Origin: Kalymmatonema hyalinum WJT4-NPBG1
Lineage (GTDB): Bacteria > Cyanobacteriota > Cyanobacteriia > Cyanobacteriales > Nostocaceae
Direction: 5' to 3'
DNA: 64,000 bases
Assembly (NCBI GenBank): GCA_019359075.1
Contig: JAHHIB010000015.1
Coordinates: forward strand, 1 to 64,000
The notes beneath the pieces are model-generated. The model worked only from the letters and a program-made list of their open reading frames with translations, was not told the origin of the DNA and ran no database searches. The translations under genes were made by a program, and so were the position numbers. This document shows, one piece after another, positions 1 to 7,468 of this stretch. Position 1 is the first letter of the stretch. Each line of letters opens with the position of its first letter.

Positions 1-210
1 CAACACCGCCAACTACAACACCGCCAACTACAACACCGCCAACTACAACACCGCCAACTACAACACCGCCAACTACAACACCACCAACTACAACACCGCC
101 AACTACAACACCGCCAACTACAACACCGCCAACTACAACACCGCCAACTACAACACCGCCAACTACAACACCGCCAACTACAACACCGCCAACTACAACA
201 CCGCCAACTA
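1..210 (+). repeat. 15-bp tandem repeat, 14 visible copies, coding
   Basis: The unit CAACACCGCCAACTA is repeated head to tail from the window edge to about 210. One copy near 76-90 carries an A for G change (CCACC instead of CCGCC). Because 15 is a multiple of three, gain or loss of units changes the length of the Thr/Pro linker without a frameshift. Confidence 0.95.
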
Positions 211-689
211 CAACACCAGACACGCAAATACAGCCAGTAACACCAACAACACCAAACCAAGTGCAAGAACTGTCACCCGTTAGAGCAACTCCTAACTATG
301 TCGGGATCGGTGGAAATATTGGATTCGGTGGCGATACTACTTTGGGTGAAAGTGCCTTCACTGTCTTTAGTAAAATTGGTTTAACAAATAACTTCTCTTT
401 TCGCCCTGCTGTTTTACTGAAGGACGATGCTGTGTTTCTTCTGCCTGTAACATTTGACTATCCAGTGCAATCAGTCACAGACTTTGGAGAACAACGAATA
501 AGTTTTGTTCCTTATGTTGGCGTAGGAGCGGCAATTTCCACAAGTGGAGATAGCACCGTCGGCTTTCTTCTCACTGGCGGTGTCGATGTGCCCATATCAC
601 CTGAATTTACTGCCACTGCAGGTCTAAACGTTGGTTTCCTTGATGGAACTGATGTCGGGCTACGGTTTGGTATTGGTTATAATTTCTAA
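3..689 (+). CDS. C-terminal part of a putative outer-membrane beta-barrel protein with a Pro/Thr repeat linker (5' end outside window)
   Basis: The reading frame is open from the left edge, so the true start lies upstream. The first ~70 codons are a tandem Thr-Pro-Pro-Thr-Thr linker encoded by a 15-bp DNA repeat. The remaining ~145 residues alternate hydrophobic and polar residues with many Gly and aromatic positions (YVGIGGNIGFG near the start, RFGIGYNF at the end). The last residue is Phe, as is usual for outer-membrane barrels recognised by the BAM machinery. I infer a small beta-barrel at the cell surface held on a flexible, possibly wall-spanning linker. No specific family is recognised. 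The GTG at 261 is internal and not a credible start, because the frame continues upstream without a stop. Confidence 0.6.
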   Translation, partial: TPPTTTPPTTTPPTTTPPTTTPPTTTPPTTTPPTTTPPTTTPPTTTPPTTTPPTTTPPTTTPPTTTPPTTTPDTQIQPVTPTTPNQVQELSPVRATPNYVGIGGNIGFGGDTTLGESAFTVFSKIGLTNNFSFRPAVLLKDDAVFLLPVTFDYPVQSVTDFGEQRISFVPYVGVGAAISTSGDSTVGFLLTGGVDVPISPEFTATAGLNVGFLDGTDVGLRFGIGYNF

Positions 690-889
690 GCAATTCCCAA
701 TGGGAACAACTCTCAAAAGTGGAATGCCAAAAATAAGTAACACAAGTGACGTTTTTAATCGGCGATCGCTTGTCCCCACAGAATTAATAGCTAAAAAAAT
801 TTTGTGACTCCTGCAAACACTTTTGGGAAATCTATTTTATTCGTCCACAGCCTTTAAGCGATCGCACCACCCAAAACATTCTCCGCTAA

Positions 890-988
890 AAAGAGGAAAC
901 TGACAAAGTACGCGAGCGCGACCTGCAAACGACCATTGCGATGGTGGGTGTTGGTTTAGGTGCAGCGGGAATGAGCGCCCTCTGGCAG
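890..988 (+). pseudogene. Possible remnant of a gene C-terminus (charged stretch then a hydrophobic helix)
   Basis: A short open stretch encodes KEETDKVRERDLQTTIAMVG followed by VGLGAAGMSA. A charged coiled-coil-like stretch running into a Gly/Ala/Val helix is typical of the end of membrane-anchored cyanobacterial proteins. There is a stop immediately upstream (887-889) and no start, so at best this is a fragment. The reverse-strand gene at 956-1270 overlaps its end. Weak support. Confidence 0.25.
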
Positions 989-1270
989 CAGATCGGGGTA
1001 GTTCAAGACTGTTATTGCACCAAAATCTGTCGGGTCATACATAATGCTTATAACCTCTCCTGAATTAGGGGTTGGTACTGGGGGACTCCACGCCGCAGCA
1101 TCTGCATATCCAATCACTTGCAAGTAGTGAATTGTGCTTTTCACAGCTTTGGGTGAACCAATCAGCGTATGTTTGATGGGTTCCCTGTTTGGGGGTATGT
1201 TTTTACCAGTTTGGTTGGGGACGGGTGTATTGGGGTTGTCAGCATCGGATAGAAAGCTTGTGGTCATCAT
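956..1270 (-). CDS. Hypothetical small protein (104 aa)
   Basis: No family is recognised. The protein begins MMTTSFLSDADNPNTP and is rich in Pro, Asn and Thr in its first third. The middle (KAVKSTIHYLQVIGYADAAA) and C-terminal part could form a small alpha/beta fold. It lacks a signal peptide and a membrane segment. It lies just downstream of the HTH gene 1341-1667 on the same strand, and the 17-bp palindrome at 1338-1354 sits between the two genes. I infer it may be controlled by that regulator. Confidence 0.5.
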   Translation of the reverse strand: MMTTSFLSDADNPNTPVPNQTGKNIPPNREPIKHTLIGSPKAVKSTIHYLQVIGYADAAAWSPPVPTPNSGEVISIMYDPTDFGAITVLNYPDLLPEGAHSRCT

Positions 1271-1337
1271 GATTCACCTTTTGCGAACGGTTTGTAAATC
1301 ACAATAAAATTCGCGCCTGCACAGGATCAAGTCATTT

Positions 1338-1354
1338 AGTCTAATCATTAGACT
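1338..1354. promoter_or_regulatory. 17-bp palindrome, candidate operator upstream of 956-1270
   Basis: AGTCTAATCATTAGACT is a perfect inverted repeat of 8-bp arms around a central C. It overlaps the stop codon of the HTH gene and lies about 70 bp upstream of the start of the next gene on the same strand. A near-identical copy sits just upstream of the HTH gene itself (1675-1691), which suggests both are bound by the same small regulator. Confidence 0.6.
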
Positions 1355-1667
1355 TGTTATCTAAGTGAAATAGCGATTCTAAATGGGGGGGAATTTTCTC
1401 ATCGATGACTTTTTTGATTTCCAAAAGGGCATCAATCTCAGCCAATCGGTCTAAGTACTTCTGTTCTAGTTCTCGTGGGTTCTCTCGCCCAAACGAAGTT
1501 TTGACAAGCTGTATAGACACGCCTAGTAGTTCGGCGAGTTGAGCTTGGGTTAGTTCGTATTTTTCAACAAAGTCGCGGGGATGCAAGGCTAATCGACGTA
1601 TGGAGCGCATAAATTTTAGCAGCTGTATCACCCGATGCGCGTTATACTCTGCCTCCTCTCTAACCAT
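1341..1667 (-). CDS. Small HTH (XRE/Cro-like) transcriptional regulator
   Basis: The 108-aa protein carries a helix-turn-helix around residues 38-60 (YELTQAQLAELLGVSIQLVK), preceded by a basic stretch and followed by a charged helical C-terminus. This is the layout of small XRE-like regulators, though the recognition helix is somewhat atypical. No adjacent toxin-like gene is clear; the 956-1270 product could be a partner. A 17-bp palindrome lies 8-24 bp upstream of the start codon, and a second copy lies at the 3' end before the downstream gene. Autoregulation and control of both genes are therefore likely, by inference. Confidence 0.65.
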   Translation of the reverse strand: MVREEAEYNAHRVIQLLKFMRSIRRLALHPRDFVEKYELTQAQLAELLGVSIQLVKTSFGRENPRELEQKYLDRLAEIDALLEIKKVIDEKIPPHLESLFHLDNKSND

Positions 1668-1674
1668 TGCCTTT

Positions 1675-1691
1675 AGTCCAATAATTAGACT
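1675..1691. promoter_or_regulatory. 17-bp palindrome, candidate autoregulatory operator
   Basis: AGTCCAATAATTAGACT matches the palindrome at 1338-1354 in both arms except for one base (C for T at arm position 5) and has the same 17-bp length and centre. It lies directly upstream of the start codon at 1667 of the HTH gene, where bound protein would block transcription. Confidence 0.6.
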
Positions 1692-1783
1692 AATTTTACA
1701 CTGGATTAACTGGAGTAGTTGGGTCAGGAGGTGAAACTACTTGGGGCGATTGCTCCCGGAGTGCCAGTGCCCTTGGACGCATC

Positions 1784-3286
1784 CCAATACGGTTCGGTTA
1801 AGGTCGAATACCAGGTAAACTGAACATTGTCATCAGGGTGCGAACGGCAAAAATGCAACTCAAAGAATTCTCCTTGTTTGTGCCAATCATCGAATCAGGT
1901 ACAGTACTTAAAGCTTTAGAAACAGCTATTCCATCGTCAGCGATAGAACAAGCGAGTGCGCGAAGGCGCACGCTGCGCGAACGGTGATGCAGAAGCTAAA
2001 GAAGAACGTAAACGAGCTTTACCATCACATTTGATGGTCTGTGTAATTATCGCCATGAGTTTATGGTCAAAAGCTTCAATGAGAACGGTACTGAAAAATC
2101 TAGTTGATGGTTTAAGTGAAACTTGGGTGAGAGTAGGGAAGTATTGGCGAGTACCTTGCAAATCATCAATTACCGAAGCACGACAACGCATTGGCTCTCA
2201 AGTGATGAGTCGTCTGTTTCATTTAGTAGTAAGTCCTCAAGCTACAGTTCAAACTCCGGGAGCTTTTCTCAAAGGACTACGAATAATGGCAGTGGATGGA
2301 ACATTATTCGATGTACCTGATACGGAGGCGAACGCAAGGGTATTTGGATATCCCGGCAGTCGTCCTGGTAGTCAAGCCGCGTTCCCCAAAGTCCGCTTGG
2401 TCTTATTGATTGAAGCCGGAACACATTTGATTGTTGATGCACTGATGTGTCCTTACCGTATTGGCGAGCGAGTCAGGGTAAAAAAGTTGCTCCGCTCAGT
2501 AACACAAGGAATGTTATTGATGTGGGATAGAGGACTACATTCTTATGCAATGGTACGAGCGACTCTCGTACAAAAATGTGATTACTTGGGACGAGTACCA
2601 AAAAACGTTAAATTCCTGGTGGAGAAAGTCTTGGAAGATGGCTCCTACCTATCGTGGATTGCCCCTGATGGTAAATCAAAGAAAAAAGGTGGCACGAAAA
2701 TTATGGTACGAGTCATTGAATACACTATTGATACTGATGGAGAGCCACAAATTTACCGTCTGATTACCAGTTTGACAGATGTTGTCCTGTTTCCTGCTTT
2801 ATTGTTGGCGATGGAATATCACCAACGTTGGGAAGTAGAAAATACCATAGATGAACTGAAAGTCCATCTATTGGGGCGCAAAACTCCAATTCGTTCTCTC
2901 AATCCCCGTGAAGTAGTTCAGGAAGTTTATGGCTGGCTTCTTGGACATTGGTCTGTGCGCTTACTTATGTTTCAAGTTGCCTCGCACGCTCAAATATCCC
3001 CTCTACGATTAAGCTTTACCGGAACGCTTAACGTAGTGCGTCGAGCTGTTCCCAAATTTCAACGTCTTGAGCCAGAAGAAATGCCCTTTTTTTTTCCTGG
3101 CTTGTGAGAGAAATTCTTGATGAACAGATACCAGAGCGCGAAGGAAGAAGTAACCCGCGAGTAGTAAAAAAAACTAGAGCTAAATTTCCTTCCAAGAAAC
3201 CGATACACAAAGGAGCAGGAGCAAAAATTGAAACACTCACCTTCTCTGTACTCAATACTGCTTAGAGCTTAACCGAACCGTATTGG
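1784..3286 (+). mobile_element. IS4-family insertion sequence with intact ends
   Basis: Perfect 19-bp terminal inverted repeats, CCAATACGGTTCGGTTAAG at 1784-1802 and its complement at 3268-3286, bound a 1503-bp element. An 8-bp direct repeat GACGCATC flanks it (1776-1783 and 3287-3294), as expected for target duplication on IS4-family insertion. The single transposase gene inside is frameshifted. The intact ends mean the element could still be moved by a transposase supplied elsewhere. Confidence 0.93.
1853..3265 (+). pseudogene. IS4-family transposase, frameshifted near both ends
   Basis: A DDE transposase of the IS4 family. Visible motifs: first Asp in MAVDGTLFDV, second Asp in LLMWDRGLH, and the signature Y-x2-R-x3-E-x6-K in YHQRWEVENTIDELK. 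The natural start is ATG 1853 (MQLKEFSLFVPII), but that frame hits TGA at 1985-1987. The catalytic core continues in another frame, where the first usable codon is GTG 1956. The break coincides with a palindromic GC-rich repeat (about 1954-1985), so a repeat insertion probably caused it. A second frameshift lies in a run of nine T at 3087-3095. In the third frame the expected C-terminus (SWLVREILDEQIPER) continues to the stop at 3263-3265. Whether T-run slippage rescues any product is unknown. Confidence 0.88.
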
Positions 3287-3311
3287 GACGCATCCTCTTT
3301 GGTCAAAATTG

Positions 3312-6300
3312 TCACTCTCTGCATTTCTTTAACGAAAGGTGTAAAAACTCTTGGTGCCACGGTTTTGGTAATAGTGAAAGCAAAACAGCCATAATTTTCG
3401 CTTGCACTTTCACAGGAGTTGCTTCTATAGTATGCTCCGAGTACTGACGGTTTAAATACTTGTGCCAAGAAAATATTTCTGATAACAACTTAGTATTTGA
3501 TTCGTACTGTGCCAAGGACAGCATCATATTCCGTTCAATCAAATGAGTTTCTTGTTGTAGCTGACACAACTCCGAGTCCGAATTATTCCTATTACTATAA
3601 TTCGCATTTAAGAACGATAGGAATATTTTTAGCCACTGTTTCCAACTCCCACCAAATTCAGTTGCTAGCTTAGAGATGTAACCTTGGCTAATTCCAGAAA
3701 CTGCCTCTACAGCTGACTGGGTAATTTTCTGTCCTTGTTCCCAAAGTTCTTTAACAGTCTGCTTGACTTCCCACCAAGATTTCTCATCTAGTGAACCCGC
3801 TTCAATAGTGATATCACCAGCATTAATGCACTCTAGTTCCTGTTCCAAAAAGCTTAGGTCATAATCCGCACAGAAATAGAAGTAAAGTTGTTGTTTGAGG
3901 CGGTTGTGCGCTCGCAACCGTCCAATGGCTTGTTTAATTTCTCCCTGTGTTGCCCAATCCACGAAGTCCTGGAATTCTTCATGTACAGTCCCCTTTGAAT
4001 TAGAATTACTATCACCCAATGTTAAGTACAACGCCTCTAGGGAACCGATGTTCTGGTAGGGAATGCCAAAAGTGGCTAACGCAGTCACATTTTGGAAATC
4101 GTTTGACCCCCGACTATCCCTGAACCACCCTCCATCACCGTCAGTACAAAACTTCACAAAATCAATGAATTTGATGTCGGGGTGACGTATGTTAAACTCC
4201 TGTCGGAGTGCATCTACCCTACCTTGACAATAAGAACTGCGATTTTTGGAAACTTGTCCTAGTCCTGTTACTTGAATGATTTTCAGATTCTTACTAAAAG
4301 ATACCTCTTGCTCAATAGTTAGAATGTCTTTTTCGTCAATATCCATCCACCAAGACAAATACTTAGGAGTGGCTGTCGCATCCAGGTAAATGTTGCACAA
4401 AGATGCTCGTGCTATCAATGCGTGTCGTTCGGAACGGGTGGTCACTAGAAGCTGACTTTGGTCTAGACGCAAAGCACCTTTAATTCGTCGTCCCCAGACT
4501 TGCAGAAATGGCACAAACCAATTGAGAATAATATCGTGCTGAATTTTTTGTGTCATCTCAAGGTTTTGGGAGCCAAAACGTTTTCTTCGTTTCCCTGGCA
4601 AATCATTAAGGTTTACAAGGTTTACCCCATACTCCCAAGTTGTATCGAGTAGCGATTCTAGGTTGGGGTGTAAAATCTCCATTACTAAGGCAATGATTTC
4701 ATCCAAATTACCCGGTGCTACGCCAAGCATATCTCTCAGTGCCGCATCATTCCACCCGTGGTGAGGTTGCTTGATTTCTCCTGTCAAGCACTGGCGTAGA
4801 ACCTTCCACACTGACTGTAATTGAATGTTGATATCCGGATAATAGATAGTCAACTGTGCCATCACTTGGTCGAGGTCTGTGGTACGTGCGGTAACGGAAC
4901 TAATTGGTTGCACTGTCCGCATCGCTTCATCCCAAAAGTTGACACAATTAAACCAGTCATAGTTCTTAGTATCTGGTGCGCTGTCAGGATGTGCAAGAAT
5001 GCGACCGTTTTTCAAAGTCTCCCGTCGCTTGTATCGGTATCCAAACCCTGATCCACAAGAGGAACGACAGGCTTCTAGTAAATGACAAGTCTTGCAAACG
5101 GGATTTTCTATACCTTCATTTATCGAGATATTTTTCTGACGCAACGCTGCAAAGACAGAACTGCGATCGCAGTTACCACTTGTGTCAGGGGTTTCTCCAT
5201 TTTTGGGCCATCTTAAATATGCTTTGCCGTTTGGGGTATTATCCCATACCATCCCCGAGTTACGAACGTCCAGATAATTGTAATTGTGCTCAACGGTTTG
5301 TGTAGTCACATTTCTGGCATGAGATGTAAAGTACCACAGCTTGTCCACTCCAAAAGCGTTAGGTTGTGCAATCCCCGCATCATGGCTTTTGAATGTCCCA
5401 GTAGAACTGTTGTCTAAAATGTGTTTCCACCCAGCGGCGATCGCTTCAGAGTAAACTTGCAACCGCTGCCCTTTCTTAAACAGAATTCTAGGTAGACGTT
5501 CAAAATTACCCCATCTGGGTAATTTACCTGGTTTATACTCAATTGTATTGACATTTTCTCCCTTATCCAAACTTTTCTCAACTGTTTGTCGTATGGGATT
5601 TTGTCTGCCAAAACCATTCTTGGGTCGATATCGCTCTACCATCCGCCGGAACCACAGCTTGAGTTTATAGAGTATTCCCCACTCTCTATCTACGTCAGCA
5701 AAAGCTTTCTGGATTGTTTCCGGACACAGGGCAAAGAAATCTTCTGGTGTGATGGTTGCATTGTTCCAGGCTACGACTACCCGATATCCACCTTTGCGGC
5801 AGTACTCAATACCTGTTGCATACTGGCGAATTAAATCCAGATTGTCTGTGGAGTCTCCCAGGGGTCGCAACTCAATCAGCTTGTCCTCTATTTGATGGAA
5901 TGAACTGTGTTTGAGTAGCTTTCTGATTTGGTGATGAATGTGGCAGCTCTTGAGGTAAGCAGCACTGGTAATCAGTTTAATTTCATTTTGACGATTAGCT
6001 GCTAGCAATTCGTCGATATCCAGATGTTGTTTGGTCTCCAGTTGTCCCCAATCACCCACACTCAATCGATATCTCCATAGAAGGCAGCGTTGTAGGGTTT
6101 CGGAGTTAGCTAATGCAATATGGGGATTTCGTATTGCCCCCGCATCCGGCATAAGTCGAATTTCTTTAGGGCGTAATCGTTTAAGATAATCTTTCAGGGT
6201 TTTCTCACCATATCGAGCAGCACTTGCTGTACCGATGACGGTGATATCAGTTTGCCCAGAACGCCATAGCAATACAGCTGTCAGTAGTGACTTGAGCGCT

Positions 6301-7034
6301 CCTTCGCAGAGAATCACCACTTTCACCCTTTTGGCATCAGGGTGTTTCCAGCAAAATAGCGGCAGTTCTCCATTTGGTAATTGTGGTCCAATTCCCCCTT
6401 GATTGCTACCACTTAGCCAAATGTATTTGGGGTTAGTACGTAAAGTAGCAATTTGGAAGCCTGTGATCTGAAAATCGGGGTCAAGGGCTGCTACAGCTAT
6501 CCCCTCTCTTCCTAGAAGTTTACCAACAGGAGATATGCCAGGGAGGTTAGTGGTTATTCCAAGAGGGGCATAAACACCTGGTTCCCAAGTTCTGATCCAA
6601 CCTAATGCCTCAAGCCAGTTAATTTCGTCAGTACTCAATTGCCTTCTTTGCTGTAGGTGTGAGGAGTGTTGAGTACTCAGCTTTGTCACAGTTGTTTGCA
6701 ACAACAAAAGGAATTGGCGATGCCGCTCGGCGATAAGCCGTTGGGCATCTACGCGTCCCTCTACACTCAAACGCTTTTTGGCTTTACTACTAAGAGAATA
6801 CCGCTGCTGTTGAGAGTACAGAGGTTCTTCCTGTTGGTGGTTACTGCTGTCCTCCTCCACAAACAGACCGCCCATGTCGTTACCCAATAGCTTGATGAAG
6901 CGATAGCCAGCGGGTGCATCCTGTTGACTAAAACTTCGTAGGCACTCAATTAAGTTGTCGTCTCTAATGGCACAGCCATGGTGATTGCCGCAGATGGGAC
7001 AGGGATTGCGTTTGCTAGTGTACAGGCGTTTCAT
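3312..7034 (-). CDS. Large plasmid replication protein: zinc finger, Toprim-like primase domain and SF2 helicase-like region (CyRepA1-type)
   Basis: A ~1240-aa protein. An N-terminal zinc-finger-like Cys cluster (CPICGNHHGC) is followed by a Toprim-like segment (VVILCEGALKSLLTAVLL, then LMPDAG), as in primases. Further on lie a Cys cluster (CKTCHLLEACRSSC), a DEAx Walker B-like motif (NFWDEAMR) and a helicase motif VI-like sequence (QAIGRLRAHNR). This combination fits the large primase-helicase Rep proteins of cyanobacterial plasmids, annotated as CyRepA1; I assign that by pattern only. I prefer ATG 7034, which has AGGAA upstream at good spacing, over GTG 7067. The expected P-loop reads STGTFKSHD, with Phe where Gly is usual. 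Iterons and a ParB-like gene lie just upstream, supporting a role in replication initiation. Confidence 0.75.
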   Translation of the reverse strand: MKRLYTSKRNPCPICGNHHGCAIRDDNLIECLRSFSQQDAPAGYRFIKLLGNDMGGLFVEEDSSNHQQEEPLYSQQQRYSLSSKAKKRLSVEGRVDAQRLIAERHRQFLLLLQTTVTKLSTQHSSHLQQRRQLSTDEINWLEALGWIRTWEPGVYAPLGITTNLPGISPVGKLLGREGIAVAALDPDFQITGFQIATLRTNPKYIWLSGSNQGGIGPQLPNGELPLFCWKHPDAKRVKVVILCEGALKSLLTAVLLWRSGQTDITVIGTASAARYGEKTLKDYLKRLRPKEIRLMPDAGAIRNPHIALANSETLQRCLLWRYRLSVGDWGQLETKQHLDIDELLAANRQNEIKLITSAAYLKSCHIHHQIRKLLKHSSFHQIEDKLIELRPLGDSTDNLDLIRQYATGIEYCRKGGYRVVVAWNNATITPEDFFALCPETIQKAFADVDREWGILYKLKLWFRRMVERYRPKNGFGRQNPIRQTVEKSLDKGENVNTIEYKPGKLPRWGNFERLPRILFKKGQRLQVYSEAIAAGWKHILDNSSTGTFKSHDAGIAQPNAFGVDKLWYFTSHARNVTTQTVEHNYNYLDVRNSGMVWDNTPNGKAYLRWPKNGETPDTSGNCDRSSVFAALRQKNISINEGIENPVCKTCHLLEACRSSCGSGFGYRYKRRETLKNGRILAHPDSAPDTKNYDWFNCVNFWDEAMRTVQPISSVTARTTDLDQVMAQLTIYYPDINIQLQSVWKVLRQCLTGEIKQPHHGWNDAALRDMLGVAPGNLDEIIALVMEILHPNLESLLDTTWEYGVNLVNLNDLPGKRRKRFGSQNLEMTQKIQHDIILNWFVPFLQVWGRRIKGALRLDQSQLLVTTRSERHALIARASLCNIYLDATATPKYLSWWMDIDEKDILTIEQEVSFSKNLKIIQVTGLGQVSKNRSSYCQGRVDALRQEFNIRHPDIKFIDFVKFCTDGDGGWFRDSRGSNDFQNVTALATFGIPYQNIGSLEALYLTLGDSNSNSKGTVHEEFQDFVDWATQGEIKQAIGRLRAHNRLKQQLYFYFCADYDLSFLEQELECINAGDITIEAGSLDEKSWWEVKQTVKELWEQGQKITQSAVEAVSGISQGYISKLATEFGGSWKQWLKIFLSFLNANYSNRNNSDSELCQLQQETHLIERNMMLSLAQYESNTKLLSEIFSWHKYLNRQYSEHTIEATPVKVQAKIMAVLLSLLPKPWHQEFLHLSLKKCRE

Positions 7035-7130
7035 GGACTTTTCCTGTGTGGAGTTCGATGCCGCCACACCCGAAATTAGTTTGCTTAGTTACACTAGCAC
7101 CTCGGTTTTTTTGACTAAAAAAACGCGTGC

Positions 7131-7157
7131 AGATCAAAAGTGATCAAAAATGATCAG
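7131..7157. repeat. Three GATC steps at exact 10-bp spacing
   Basis: AGATCAAAAG, TGATCAAAAA and TGATCA follow each other at 7131, 7141 and 7151. The 10-bp period puts each copy on the same face of the helix, which suits cooperative protein binding. They lie about 100 bp upstream of the Rep start codon. Confidence 0.6.
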
Positions 7158-7209
7158 GGCTGTAACCATCGCTGAAACCATTGCTGCGTCTATGTTTAAA
7201 AAAAAAATT

Positions 7210-7275
7210 GTCGCACCATTCGGGTGATAACGTCGCACCATTCGGGTGATAACGTCGCACCATTCGGGTGGTAAA
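7210..7275 (+). repeat. Three direct 22-bp iterons
   Basis: A 22-bp unit starting GTCGCACCATTCGGGTG and ending ATAAC is repeated at 7210, 7232 and 7254; the last copy differs near its end (GTAAA). Each holds a small inverted core, CACC-ATTCG-GGTG. They are adjacent head to tail, about two helical turns per unit, as in plasmid iterons. Confidence 0.85.
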
Positions 7276-7468
7276 TTTTCTTCCAAATAGCCTCAAACCT
7301 AGTCGTAACAATGGTTACAATTAATTAGCTTGATGGTTACAAGCTTGGTTTTCAAAGGAAATTTTTCAGGAATTGCGAATCTCAAGTGCTTACAACGACA
7401 GGATTGCAGCAAAAATTAGTCCACGGCGTTGCTGCTGTAGATTACTTGTGAAGTTTTAAGGTTGTTGG

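Noticed and set aside
1-210. 15-bp repeat as a CRISPR or telomere-like array
   Set aside because: It is in frame with a protein and encodes a Thr/Pro linker.
694-706. TTCCCAATGGGAA hairpin after the barrel gene as a terminator
   Set aside because: The 6-bp arms leave almost no loop and no T-run follows.
1717-3420. A reading frame restored across the IS4 insertion if the element and one target copy are removed (VKLLGAIAPGVPVPLDASSL...)
   Set aside because: The restored frame is only about 50 codons, has no recognisable domain, and overlaps the end of the Rep gene on the other strand.
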